Source: Rebecca billardiae RCC1528 (Eukaryota > Haptophyta). From it: DNA of 64,000 nucleotides. Location: assembly GCA_965240325.2 (NCBI GenBank), contig OZ251245.1, forward strand, positions 930,001 to 994,000, written 5' to 3'. The position numbers and the translations under genes are program-made. This document shows, in pieces, positions 1 through 10,840 of the stretch. Numbering within the stretch: the stretch's first letter is position 1; every line of letters starts with the position of its first letter. The notes beneath the pieces are model-generated. The model worked only from the letters and a program-made list of their open reading frames with translations, ran no database searches and was not told the DNA's origin.

Positions 1-619
1 ACCGAGCCGGCGCCACGCCTCGCGCTCGTGCTCGAGCTGAGGCGGCGGCGTGTCGCCCGAGCCGGCGGGGTCGCGCGCGTGCGCGTGGTGGGCAGCCTCG
101 CGCGTGCGCCCGCCGCGCGCCCCGCGTCTCTCGCTTGGCGCCGCACGCGAGCCGCTCGTCGCGCGACCGAACGAGACGTCAATCGCAAGGGCGACCCTTG
201 GAATGGCGTGGGCTCTCGGCCTTGTCGTCCTTCGCGGGACGTCGTCGACGCGAGGCCGCGCGAGGTTGCTCCGATGCTCGTAGTCCAATGCAAGATGATA
301 CCCGCGTGCCAATATCAGCGCGCCCCTCTGCTCGTGAAATGTCCAGCGAGAAAGTGACGGATCGTGTGAATGTGAAGTGTGAACTCGCGACACGACGAAT
401 GGGCCGATGCGATTCGCGCGAATGTGAGTACGCAAAACGCCGAACGACGAGCGGCTTTTGTCCTATCGAGCGCGTAAGTGGGTACGCGAATTCCGCTTAT
501 GCGGCTTATGTGACCCGGCGACAAACAGACTGGGCCGGTGGGGAGGGGGGCGTCAAAAAAAGGGGTGCGACGGGCTGGTCCCCAGCGTGAAGTCGTGCCT
601 TTGTTCTCGTGGGTTTCCA

Positions 620-621
<2 letters not shown>
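1..621. other. No gene recognised
   Basis: GC-rich sequence followed by a more mixed stretch. Open frames are present on both strands, but they overlap, have no recognisable domains and look like products of stop-poor GC-rich DNA. The first 200 bases could be the edge of a gene outside the window, which I cannot test. Confidence 0.4.
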
Positions 622-685
<64 letters not shown>

Positions 686-689
686 GATA

Positions 690-765
<76 letters not shown>
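622..765. repeat. TA dinucleotide microsatellite, interrupted
   Basis: Two long TA runs are separated by a short interruption reading CTGATATCTGA at about 684-694. The right flank, starting with CACAGTGGCACCGGAA, reappears in inverted orientation next to the TA run at 8101-8125. The two microsatellites therefore appear to sit inside copies of the same dispersed repeat. Short Tyr-Ile repeat ORFs across the tract are artefacts. Confidence 0.95.
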
Positions 766-768
<3 letters not shown>

Positions 769-2330
769 AGTGGCACCGGAAGGGACGATGTTGCGGATAA
801 GCCTTTTCGTCGCCCCGGCGCTCCCCCAGTGGGAAAAAGGATTTTCCGTGGTTTTCACGATGGCTGCCGAACCACCTGGCCTCGGCCGGCGGACGCCTCT
901 CGAACGGACTTCGCTGGCTCGCGCGAAGTCGCCGTCGACGGTGTGGTGCGAGTCGCGCGACGGCCCGTGCGCGATGAGGAGTGCGCCGCGCGCCGTGCGC
1001 GCTTACCACAAGCCCCGCCCCTGCACCTCGCCCAAATCGCCCGCGCAGAGTGCCACCTCTCTCGACTCGCTCAGGTCACATGCCCGCCTCGGGCACGGAC
1101 GGGCGTGCTCAAACACGGTGTACGACTTTGGGCAGGCGGGGCTCGTGAACCTAATAAGTCATTGTCGGGCGCCGCGCGGCGTGGTGGGCGGGATGGGCGT
1201 GGTATACACGGATCACGCCGGGCCGACACGGGTTGCGCTTTTCTCATTGTGTGAGCTGGCCACGATGCCCGGCGGCACGTCCTCGGTCGTGCCCGCTGGC
1301 AGCTGCTCCCGCGACCCGCGCGCACAGCTGCGTGTGATTCATCGCGCGGACACCTGCGCGATCGCGTGTCTGGCGCATGCCTACACCAGTGGGTCTCTCT
1401 GCAGGGCCGTTGCGTTCCGGTACGGTCACCCGCTGGCGCAGCAGGGCCGCTTTTCAGGTGTCGATGGCTCCGATCGGCACGGCGCGAGCGACTCTCCACG
1501 ACTTTGGGCAGCCCTTGCCGACGAAGCCAATACGAGTGTACCTGACCGCGCGCGCGCTGATGATAGCGGGTGTGATGCTGCACGGCGTCGCAGCGGGCTG
1601 CCACGCCTGGAGCATCCTGCGGCACGTTCCAACCGGATGCGCGCGCTGCGGCATGCGCTCACGTGTGCGCGAGCACGCCCACCACACCTGCCTGCGCGAC
1701 GCGCGCGCAGGCGATACCGATGCTTCCAGTGGGCAAGGGGGCGATCGTGTGGACGCGGCAAGATGTCTGTGCCTACGAGCCTCTCGTGGCGCCCACGATA
1801 CATCCGTTTGGCAGACCGTCGAGCAGCAGTGTGATCGCAGCAGGTGCTTTGCGTTTGCTCGGTGACGACGCAGTACGACCGCCAATCTGAGCTCAAGCAC
1901 TGCTGTGGTCGACGAGCTGCGCGGCGAAGCGTGCGCGCGAGCCACGCGTGTGCTTGCATTGGCCTGTGACTCAACGACTTCGAGCGGGTGGCTTGGAACG
2001 CGCTTTCTGTATCCGCTGCGGCCACGCGCAGGTCGGCGCATCGCTTCGGGGCGCGAGGAGCTGTGATCTCGACAAACAAGCGAGCTGCCTGCCCACTGCA
2101 CGCCCGCGCTCGCGCCAACGGCTGCTGCCGCTCACCAGCCCGGCCAGTTGGCAGTTCGGGCGGTAATACCAGCCACTTGCCGCGCGTGGCCCATCATCGG
2201 CCGCCGCCCGTCTCATCAGCACCGCGCGGCCGCTCCGGTGCCGCGCCCCGGTGCCGGGCCGGTGCCGCGCGGCCCGGATACGTCAGCAGCGCCGGCTCGT
2301 CCGATGACTCACCGCTCGACGCCGACTGTA
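766..2330. other. No supportable gene; repeat-derived sequence
   Basis: Mutually overlapping frames of up to about 350 codons run on both strands. Their composition (Arg/Ala/Ser-rich, no hydrophobic core, no motif) matches the shadow frames of GC-rich DNA. A short phrase ACGACTTTGGGCAG occurs twice (near 1122 and 1500), hinting at an old internal duplication. Confidence 0.5.
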
Positions 2331-2625
2331 GGGGGTCCATGACAGCAGCCCACTGAATTGTGATTTTCGACAACCATGCGATTTAGGTGTCTGACGAGCG
2401 TGGCGCTTGCGGAGGCACCCACAAATATGTCCTGGAACCCAGCCCAGCCGTCAGAAGCACCCAAAACCGACTCCGCGCGTCGTTGCGCGGTCGTGCGCGC
2501 ACGCCAGCTGCGCCACTGTGTCACATACAGATTCAGCCAAACGTCAACGACTTGTTATGGCGGCTAAATGACGGTATGTCGTCGGACTTACTTATTCATA
2601 ACCGTTGCAACCCGCCCCAACAAAA
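2331..2625 (+). repeat. Dispersed repeat, copy 1 (partner at 49780-50065)
   Basis: This segment aligns along its length, with many substitutions and small gaps, to 49780-50065. Shared landmarks include CCAGCCCAGCCGTCAGAAGC, AAAACCGACTCCGCG, a GTGTCACATA block, GGCGGCTA-ATGACGG and a closing CAACCGTTGC. Both copies lie upstream, in the same orientation, of the terminus of the coiled-coil-ORF element family (4.4 kb and 50.1 kb). They may be one end of that element, with different amounts of intervening DNA. No coding potential is seen. Confidence 0.75.
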
Positions 2626-4400
2626 TTAAGGTGGACTTGCTAAATTTTAGTAGGCACGATGAGTTAGGGGGGCCAAACCGCCCATTTAAAAATGAAAAGC
2701 AAAGTCGCGTCGCATTTTCGCTCCGCCCTCGGCCTTTTAGGGTGGCGCGGAGCCTTTTTCTCGGACCCCGCTCGAAAATCGAGCTTCACGCCTTCGGACG
2801 CTCAGAGCTCGGTTCCGCTCCAGCGCGAGCGGCCGGAGGCAGTGGACCGCCGCGCGCTCGCGACCTTTGAGACGCCGAGATGGTCTCGGGTGCGCGCGCG
2901 CGTGACGCTGGTGGGCGCTACTGACCCGTGCCTTTGCGCCACCAGCGGCTCACCACCCGCTTCTTGGCCATCTCGCGCCGTGCGCGGCGCGCGTCGGCCG
3001 GCTTGAATTGGCGCGCTGCGTGCGCCCGTCACGCTACCGCACGGTGTGGCTCATGATCAACTCGCACAGTTGAGATCGATGCTCGCACCAAGTGCCCATG
3101 TATGTATGTGGATGCCCAGCTCGCCTAACCTGCCCTGCTGCGCCGGAATCGCCGTCAGCAGACCGGCGCGAGCTCGCGCGCAACACCTCCGCGGAGCTCG
3201 CAACTGTCATGTTCCGCTTGTAGGGCCCGTGTTTGCACCTGCCGTGGCACTTGCGATGGTCAGTACGTTGGGTATGGGTCACGTGTGCCCTCTGATGGCG
3301 TCTGGGCGCCTCCCGTTCGCCTCTCAGGACGTCGCGGACGTGCTCGCAGGCAGCGGTTGGCTCATTCGACAGGTCCGACGTGCACTCGACCGTGCCTGCA
3401 AGCGCGCCCCTGTGACGCTCATGCCTGCAGAAGCAGATGCAGATGGGCCCTCATGCACCCTGGTGCGCCCAAGACCGGCGGGAGCGTCAGAGACCGTCTC
3501 AATCTTGACACCTTGCACACGCCGGCGCTTGCCGTTGGGCTCCGCGCAGCCAGCCAGGAGCGCCGAACAGCGCCGGATCAGCCTCTGTAGGCCGAATATC
3601 CGCCCCTAAGCCCAGAAATAGCGCGGAACAGGGTAGTGCGTACCTATATGGACCAATCCCATCCAGCCTGGTTTGGTGCAGACACGCCAGCCACCGCCTG
3701 GAGCAGACGTTTGCTGCCGAATCGCATGCTCGGCACTGTGCCGCACTGCGACGACGACAGATTTGACCTGCCTCGTAGGTCTCGGCCAGGGAGCGGTGAC
3801 GGTTGGCTCGAGTCACTTTAAACCTTGACTATGACCGAGAGCACTCCCGGGCTAAGGACGTGGGGCCGGTGCTTTGGGTCTACTATGTCTGCAATACGCC
3901 GTACGCGTGGCCGTATACACAGTCTGAAAACGTATCTCGCAGCTCGAGATCAGACGAGGCTGTATTCATCAGCATGGCGGCTATATACACAGTGGGTATG
4001 TAACGATCGGTGGCTTCTAGTAAACTACATATTTGACAGCCTGCCAGTACACAGCCTATATCGCATGTTGGGACCTGCTGCTGCTGGGGACTCACTGGAA
4101 CGATCTCGCTGAGATGCTCTATCAAAGTGAGGTCGACATGGTCTATATGTCACATATAGGACGACCGTTACATACCGTTTCCAATACGTTCAGGCTCATT
4201 CTAATAAGTAAATATGCTAGCCGTTACGCCCTATATTCAGGGTATGTGCACCTGATTTTTTTACATGGCCGGCCCAGACCCCTCCAGAGGGCAAATGATC
4301 CAGCCCGAAATCAGCTCTAAACACTCGCTAGGACCCGAGCTCGTGGCCGTCAGTAACGCTACAGTGCCACTTTGGCCCCCCTAGATGAGTGCGCGTAGAG
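2626..4400. other. No gene recognised; AT-rich stretch 3.85-4.3 kb
   Basis: No convincing ORF. From about 3850 to 4270 the base composition drops to AT-rich, with TATATACACAGTGGGTATG-like phrases. A similar phrase (TATATACAAAGTGGGTAATC) occurs at 18230, next to another copy of the element described at 4410-6137. This stretch is therefore probably element-derived. Confidence 0.45.
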
Positions 4401-4409
4401 GGCGAGGAA

Positions 4410-4880
4410 ACTAACTACTCCAAGATCGAGCATGTTACCCATTTAATTAGAGACATGTACCCGTATATATGCACTTACCCACCCGTTTATTATACAATGC
4501 GGGTGGGTTTTAAATATATATTCAGGGTGGTGTCAATATGGGGGTACCTTGTTCACTATTCGTGCTGGGTCATCCGAATAGGCCGCGCCGCCGCGCGGAG
4601 TGACGGCGGGCTCATGCCACCGTCAAACCGTCCCGCAGCAGGCCCGGACGGACCTGATGCGGGCGGCGGGCTGCGTGCCGAAGCACACTACCAAGCGCAC
4701 CTCTGAGCATGCCACCATCCCCATAGTCGTGAAGGAGTCCTCCGCCATCGACGCTTGCGTGCGCAGACTAGCAGTCATCGCCGCCGCCGAGCTTGCCGCG
4801 GCCGTTCGGCGACTTCCGTGCCCGTGCTCTGTGTCACCGGCGTCGTCGCCGTTCGTCGTACCCCAGCCCACGCGAGGCCG
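4410..4880 (-). mobile_element. Terminus of dispersed element family, copy 1
   Basis: The motif CAAGATCGAGCATGTTACCC (4422-4441) is also present at 50142-50161 and, inverted and slightly altered, at about 18243-18262. Beyond it, the stretch containing CCCAGCCCACGCGAGGC matches the 50.35-kb copy. The motif marks the end of the element that follows the 3-prime end of its minus-strand ORF. No transposase signature is seen, so the element class is unknown. Confidence 0.6.
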
Positions 4881-6137
4881 TCACCGGTCCACCGGTACTG
4901 CGGCGGACTGCGCGCGCTTCGCCGCGCGCTCGCCCTCGAGCTCCGCCGCTCTCCTCTCGCGCTCGAACTGGACGCAGTCGGCAGCCATGGCAGCCCGCTC
5001 GGCCGCAGCGCGATCTGTGCCCCCGCGCGCGCTGCGCTCGGTTGCGTCGGCGCGCAAGCTGGCGCGCGCAGCGTCGGCGACGGCGCGCGCGGTCGCCTTG
5101 CGCGACGAGTCCAGCTCCACCTGCTGCTCCGTCAGGCGCACCTGCTGCTCCAAGATGACCGCGTGCTCAGCAGGAGTCACGCGCTGCTCGTGCAGCAGCA
5201 CCTGCACGCGGCCTGCTGCGGACGCGCGCGGCGCGCCGGCGTCGGGGGGCGAGTAGAGGTCGCGGAAGGGGCAGCTGTCGTCGCCGGCGCCCAGCGACGT
5301 GTCGTCGGCATCCAGCTCCGCCTTCCTCTCCGCCGCCGACGCGCCCTGCTTCCGGCTCAGGATGCGCTCCATGTCCTTGTTCTTGCCCTTCCACCACCTG
5401 TGCACGGTCATCAGCCAGATGCCGATCACCTCCAGCAGCGGCGAGTCGTGGCGCGCCGAGATGCCGAGCGCATCCGCGCAGACGAGCGCGAGCGCATTGG
5501 GCTTCTTCGTCCCACCGTCGCGCGCGGTCTGGGCGCACGCCGGGGTGAACACTCTGACCAACGGCTTGTGCTTCTTCAAGTTCTCGAGCATGAGGTCCAT
5601 GAGCGTGCGGAGGAGGTCGAGGAGCATGAAGTTGAGCACCGATGCGTACCGCGGGCGAGTGCCGGCCACGAACCGACCGGTCAAGGGCTGCAGCACGTGG
5701 ATGGCGCGCGCCGCCACCGCCGTCTCCTCGAGCTGCTGCGCGCTGACGTTGACGTCAGGCCGTAGCTCGGGCCTGCACGGTTGCACACAGCCGAGGCCGT
5801 CCGCGGAGGAGGCGAGCCCCTCGGCGGTGCCGGCGGGGACCTCGGGCGGGTCGCACACATCCATGGGCACGCGTGCATCATCATCTGCCGCGCCCTGGAC
5901 CTCGTCATGCCCGGCACAGCGGTCCGCAAGTTGGTCGGCGGTAGCTGGCCCTTGCGGCAGAGGCGTCGCGGGCACGTCCGAGGGCGAGAAGGCAGCGTCG
6001 GGTGGGGAAGGAGACAGCGTCGAGTCGTTGCCGATGCCTATCCCACCGCGTTGCGCATGTTCGTCTCCGCGTTGCTCGCCTGCACGTGCTCCTAGGACGC
6101 GCTCCTTGGTCGCGGGCAGCACACGTTGAGCACGCAT
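4881..6137 (-). CDS. Unknown protein with Ala/Glu-rich coiled-coil C-terminus; element-borne
   Basis: The 418-residue frame begins at an ATG at 6137; the frame also runs upstream without another ATG. The N-terminal half is acidic and low in structure. The middle (about 150-270) has globular, mixed hydrophobic sequence with a Trp-rich patch (HRWWKGKNKD). The last 130 residues are a charged, Ala-rich predicted coiled coil. A homologous but frame-broken copy lies on the minus strand at 50.1-50.9 kb, and a third tail fragment at 17.8-18.27 kb, so this is probably an element-encoded protein rather than a cellular gene. I recognise no domain. It may be intact or may lack an upstream exon. Confidence 0.5.
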   Translation of the reverse strand: MRAQRVLPATKERVLGARAGEQRGDEHAQRGGIGIGNDSTLSPSPPDAAFSPSDVPATPLPQGPATADQLADRCAGHDEVQGAADDDARVPMDVCDPPEVPAGTAEGLASSADGLGCVQPCRPELRPDVNVSAQQLEETAVAARAIHVLQPLTGRFVAGTRPRYASVLNFMLLDLLRTLMDLMLENLKKHKPLVRVFTPACAQTARDGGTKKPNALALVCADALGISARHDSPLLEVIGIWLMTVHRWWKGKNKDMERILSRKQGASAAERKAELDADDTSLGAGDDSCPFRDLYSPPDAGAPRASAAGRVQVLLHEQRVTPAEHAVILEQQVRLTEQQVELDSSRKATARAVADAARASLRADATERSARGGTDRAAAERAAMAADCVQFERERRAAELEGERAAKRAQSAAVPVDR

Positions 6138-8099
6138 ATTCAAATCATGAAGCACGAGCGTCGACCGGCCAGCGACTCCCAGCGAGAGCCCGGTCCACAC
6201 GAAGCATGGCTACCTGTTCGCAGCCGCCCAGCCGCTCGGCGAGGCGCCTGCGCCGAGGTGGGCGCGCCCAACGGCGAGCGGACGGCCGTCGACGAGGGCC
6301 ATCAGCCTCGCCGACCCCGTTCAGAGCTCCGCTCCCGCGCCGGGGCCAGCCGAGCGCGGATTTGGAATCTGCCGATCGCGAAAACACGCCGAACAAGTTC
6401 TGAAAATGAAAAGAAAAGAAATCAAAAATCAATTTAATCTGATGGACCCCCTACCGACTGACAGTCGATCATCACTCTACTGCTGGCGCTAGTCTCCGAT
6501 CAGCAGTCGTCGTCCATCCGCGCTATATCTCATCATCACCGCCCGGCCGCCGCGGCCGATTCACTCATCGTCTGCTGTCGTCCGCGGCGCGTCACGACTA
6601 TATACTGCTGCGATCGGAGACGCGCGCGGATGATTCATCGAGTCATCGAGTGATCGACGAGTTCGACGACGGCGACCGTCAGACATCCCGGGAGCGCGCG
6701 CGCGGCGCGCAGCCCGATATATGCGCGGATATCACCGGCGGCCGGCGGCGAGGCCGGCGGCGGGGCCGCCGCTCGGCCGCGCCACGCGCCCGCGCCGTAT
6801 ATCGTCAGAGTCGTACGACGCGACATATGAGCCCCCAGCACGGCGCGCCGGCCTCGACGACCGTATGTGATGGGCTGCTCCGATTGTCTGTTCCACGTCC
6901 AGCTGCGCGACTCGTATGATGCGCGCCGGTCGCGGCCCACCCGAACGGCCGCGATGACGCTCCGGGCCGTCCGAGCCGTCAGACTCCGAGAGTATAGTCG
7001 GTGGCACGGCATCCGCCTGCCGGCGCGCGCGGTATACCCAAATCAGTCTGCCCGGTGCGACTGCTGCTCCCTCTGCGGCAGTCGCCTGGATCGATCATCG
7101 GGGCCGCCGCGCGCCGCCGCCCACGCTGCGCGGCGTGCAGCTGCACTCGCCGCCGCGCGCCGGGCTCAGCGCCACGCGTCAGCGTTCGCCGCCGATGCCC
7201 ACGCTGCGTGACGCGCACCTCGCACGGCTGTGGCGGCGCGGGCCGAGCCGCGCACGCGCACGCTCGCAGCCACCGCCCACGCTCTGCGGCGTGCAGCACT
7301 CGGCGCCGCCGCGCGCCGGGCTCGGCGCCGCGCGTCAGCATTCGCCGCCCAAAGGCCTTGCACACGCGCCCAACCGATGCCGATGTTTGAAGCCGTCCCT
7401 AGGGCACCCTCCCTCGCCAGCGTCCCATCCCGGCCACGAGCTAGCGTGCCACCGAGCAGCGTCGCAGCCGCGCGGCGCGCGGCTCGGCTGCCCGCCCGGC
7501 CCGGGCGCTGCTGCGAGCTCGCACGCCCATCGCCGCGGGCTCGAGCGGAGCCCTCCGGCACCGAGGCCTTGCATACACGCCCAGACGATGCCGATGCTTG
7601 CAACCATTTCTCTGACGCACTCGCCGGCGGCCGATCGCGGCCGTGAGCCAGCGTGCCACCGGCACGCTTGACGAGTGGGTCACGGCCATCGACAAGCACC
7701 GGTGCCCACTGTTCGGCACGCCGACATCCGTAGACCCAGATGCACTCCAGAAGAGCGACGCTCGGGGCGTCACGATAGACACATACACCACTGGGACTGA
7801 TCCCCACCCATCTAGCTCCATCCTGCGCTTGCTAAGCCCTCGGAAGTGGTTGCACGCGCCTTGCGTGCAACATGTCGACCGCGAGTCGCGATCGCGCCTT
7901 GCGCACGGCGCCCAAGGACGGCTAAGACGGCGACGAAGTGGGTCTGGGCGAGCTTCCTCCGCCTGCCGGGACCCGTGCGCCTTGCCCCCGCGCACGAGCG
8001 CCGGCCGGCGACCGCTCACGTGGCCGTCAGAATTTTTCCGCGGCGGTCGCCGTGCGTGCACGGGTTATCCGCAATCGCCATCGTTCCGGTGCCACTGTG

Positions 8100-8100
<1 letters not shown>
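6138..8100. other. No gene; degenerate GC-rich repeats
   Basis: No credible ORF. Between about 7120 and 7350 a unit beginning CTGCGCGGCGTGCAG recurs about 158 bp further on, with the shared phrase CGCCGCGCGCCGGGCTC. A second phrase, GATGCCGATG plus flanks, recurs between about 7360 and 7590. These are decayed tandem duplications of the same GC-rich style as the satellite at 8.7-11.8 kb. Confidence 0.5.

Positions 8101-8127
<27 letters not shown>
8101..8127. repeat. Short TA microsatellite
   Basis: About 12 TA units followed directly by direct repeat A (8128-8544). The left flank is the inverted copy of the sequence that borders the 622-765 microsatellite. Confidence 0.9.
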
Positions 8128-8130
<3 letters not shown>

Positions 8131-8544
8131 GTGTTATTGGTACAATAACTGAGTGTGTACGAGCTGCATGACGGATGGGCTCGCTGTGAGGCCTCTGCAC
8201 TCCACTTACCTGTTTCGTCGCAGCCGCCCTCGCAGAATTTCAGGACTCTTCTGCGGGTACGCCGCGGGTGCACGAGCAAAGTGCCCTGCCAGAGCGGCGG
8301 ACGAACCAGCCATGCTGCTGCCCCCGGGCATTCGGCAAGTCATCGGCGCGAGCACCGCCTCGCTTCTCGATGAGCAGCGAGCTGGGAATCGGCAGCGCAC
8401 AACCTGAGCGCGCCAGATACCTCTCGCCTCGTCCTTCGACCACAGGATGCCCACCATCAACTCGTCTCAGCAAGTCGTCCCTCGGCTGAGCACGTGCACC
8501 ACGCAGCAGCGCAGCAGCAAACGACCAGCAGCTGCTTTGTTTGG
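8128..8544 (+). repeat. Direct repeat A, copy 1 (417 bp)
   Basis: Starts GTGGTGTTATTGG and ends at TTGTTTGG. It is repeated at 12143-12559 at a constant offset of 4015 bases, with a single mismatch visible to me (A versus G in CAGGACTCTTC near 8242). The two copies bracket the 8.7-11.8 kb satellite block. Small ORFs inside are identical in both copies and have no recognisable product. Confidence 0.95.
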
Positions 8545-8699
8545 GAGACGCCCGACGCGGACCTCCTCCCGGCCGGTGGGCGCCAGCTTAGCCTACTCCA
8601 CGTCGGCGTGCACGCTCACCGCTCTGCACAGGCTCGACCATGCAGAGACGACCTCACGACACTGGGCACGACCAGAGCAAATGGGATAACTGTGCCTTA
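8545..8699. other. Short spacer, nothing recognised
   Basis: Unique sequence between repeat A and the GC-rich tandem block. Confidence 0.5.
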
Positions 8700-9782
8700 T
8701 GTGTGAGTGCAAGCTCGCACACGCGGCGGAGCCGCTTGCACTCGACGTCCTTGTGATTGCCGCACGCCGCTGCTCCGCGTCACGCACGCCGCTGCTGCTC
8801 GCCGCCGCTCGCCCGAGCGCGCACTCGCACAGCTGCATGTCGGCCTGCGGCGCGCGACACGCCCAACTTCCACCGCTGCGCCTGCGGCGCGCTCTGCCTC
8901 GACGGCTCGTAGCCTCGCAGCCACCTCGCTACGGCGTGACGGCGGGGCCGCTCGCACTCGTCGCGCTCGTGCTCGTTGCATGCCGTTGCTGCACGCCGCG
9001 CACGCCACCGCTCGCCGCCGCTCGCCCGCGCAGGAACAGGCACACACACGTGCTGCCCGCGGCCAGACTCGCGCGGCGCGGCCTCTCGCGCGACTGCTGC
9101 TCGGCGGCGTGCTCGACCTCGACGGCTCGCCTCGCAGCCGCCTCTCTGTCTGCGGCGCGACGGCGGGGCTGCTCGCACTCGTCGTGCTCGCCGCACATGC
9201 CCGCGCCCGCCGCCGCTCGCCCGCGCAGGAGCGGGCACGCGCGCCCGCGCTGCCCGCGGCCGAACTCGCGCGGCGCGGCCTCTCGCGCGAATGCTGCTTG
9301 GCGGCGTGCTCGACCTCGACGGCTCGCCTCGCAGCCGCCTCTCTGTCTGCGGCGCGACGGCGGGGCCGCTCGCAGTCGTCGTGCTCGTGATCGTTGCATG
9401 CCGTTGCTGCACGCCGCGCACGCCACCGCTCGCCGCCGCTCGCCCGCGCAGGAGCAGGCACATGCCTGCGCGCTGCCCGCGGCCGGACTCGCGCGGCGCG
9501 GCCTCTCGCGCGACTGCTGCTCGGCGGCGTGCTCGACCTCGACGGCTCGCTTCGCAGCCGCCTCTCTGTCTGCGGCGCGACGGCGGGGCTGCTCGCACTC
9601 GTTGTACTCGTGATCGCCGCTCGCAGCTGCTGCACGCCGGAGGCGTCCACAGCCCGCCGCCGCTCGCCCGCGCAGGAGCAGGCGCGCACCCGCGCTGCCC
9701 GCAGTCGGACTCGCGCGGCGCGGCCGCTCGCGCCACCGCCGACACGCGCGGCGCGGCCTCTCGCGCCACTGCTGCTCGGCGG
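8700..9782 (+). repeat. GC-rich tandem repeats, units of about 195-225 bp
   Basis: A unit containing CGCTCGCCCGCGCAGGA, then ACTCGCGCGGCGCGGCC, then TGCTCGACCTCGACGGCTCG, recurs at about 9020, 9215, 9440 and 9665, with earlier decayed copies from 8.7 kb. The units vary in length and sequence. Frames of 300-640 codons cross the block on both strands only because it is nearly free of stop codons. Confidence 0.85.
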
Positions 9783-10840
9783 GCTCGAGCGGGCTCTGCC
9801 TCTCGCGGCGCGCGGCTCACGCCCCACCGCTCGAGCGGGCTCTGCCTCTCGCGGCGCGCGGCTCACGCCCCACCGCTCGAGCGGGCCGTGCCTCTCGCGG
9901 CGCGCGGCTCACGCCCCACCGCTCGAGCGGGCTCTGCCTCTCGCGGCGCGCGGCTCACGCCCCACCGCTCGAGCGGGCCATGCCTCTCGCGGCGCGCGGC
10001 TCACGCCCCACCGCTCGAGCGGGCCATGCCTCTCGCGGCGCGCGGCTCACGCCCCACCGCTCGAGCGGGCTCTGCCTCTCGCGGCGCGCGGCTCACGCCC
10101 CACCGCTCGAGCGGGCTCTGCCTCTCGCGGCGCGCGGCTCACGCCCCACCGCTCGAGCGGGCTCTGCCTCTCGCGGCGCGTGGCTCACGCCCCACCGCTC
10201 GAGCGGGCTCTGCCTCTCGCGGCGCGCGGCTCACGCCCCACCGCTCGAGCGGGCCCTGCCTCTCGCGGCGCGCGGCTCACGCCCCACCGCTCGAGCGGGC
10301 TCTGCCTCTCGCGGCGCGCGGCTCACGCCCCACCGCTCGAGCGGGCTCTGCCTCTCGCGGCGCGCGGCTCACGCCCCACCGCTCGAGCGGACCATGCCTC
10401 TCGCGGCGCGCGGCTCACGCCCCACCGCTCGAGCGGGCTCTGCCTCTCGCGGCGCGCGGCTCACGCCCCACCGCTCGAGCGGGCTCTGCCTCTCGCGGCG
10501 CGCGGCTCACGCCCCACCGCTCGAGCGGGCCCTGCCTCTCGCGGCGCGCGGCTCACGCCCCACCGCTCGAGCGGGCTCTGCCTCTCGCGGCGCGCGGCTC
10601 ACGCCCCACCGCTCGAGCGGGCTCTGCCTCTCGCGGCGCGCGGCTCACGCCCCACCGCTCGAGCGGGCTCTGCCTCTCGCGGCGCGCGGCTCACGCCCCA
10701 CCGCTCGAGCGGGCTCTGCCTCTCGCGGCGCGCGGCTCACGCCCCACCGCTCAAGCGGGCCATGCCTCTCGCGGCGCGCGGCTCATGCCCCACCGCTCGA
10801 GAGGCCCTGTTCTCTCGCGGCGCGCAGCTCTTGCCCCGCC
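9783..10840 (+). repeat. 46-bp satellite array, about 23 units
   Basis: The unit starts GCTCGAGCGGGCTCTGCCTC and ends CACGCCCCACC. Units begin exactly every 46 bases from 9783 to 10795 with no insertions or deletions; the last unit is diverged. Variation is concentrated at one trinucleotide (GGGCTCTGCC, GGGCCATGCC, GGGCCCTGCC or GGGCCGTGCC). Because 46 is not a multiple of three and the unit lacks plus-strand stops, all three plus frames stay open across the array and each would encode a 46-residue repeat. The minus strand carries a TGA in each unit and is closed in all frames. Confidence 0.97.

Noticed and set aside
506-1009. Tyr-Ile and Ile-Tyr repeat ORFs across TA tracts (also at 12.9 and 35.2 kb) and Val-Cys ORFs across CA/TG tracts
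   Set aside because: Direct translations of dinucleotide microsatellites.
4600-5256. Plus-strand frames of 200-340 codons opposite the element ORF
   Set aside because: Antisense shadows of the minus-strand frame, Arg/Ala-rich with no motif.
8697-9866. Long minus-strand frame (389 codons) over the GC-rich tandem repeats, and plus-strand frames of 300-640 codons over the same block
   Set aside because: The frames follow the tandem-repeat period and are low-complexity Arg/Ala/Ser. Several frames are open at once because the DNA is nearly stop-free. No start context or domain.
9783-10840. CRISPR-like regular spacing
   Set aside because: The units are contiguous with no unique spacers and the DNA is eukaryotic. 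It is a satellite.
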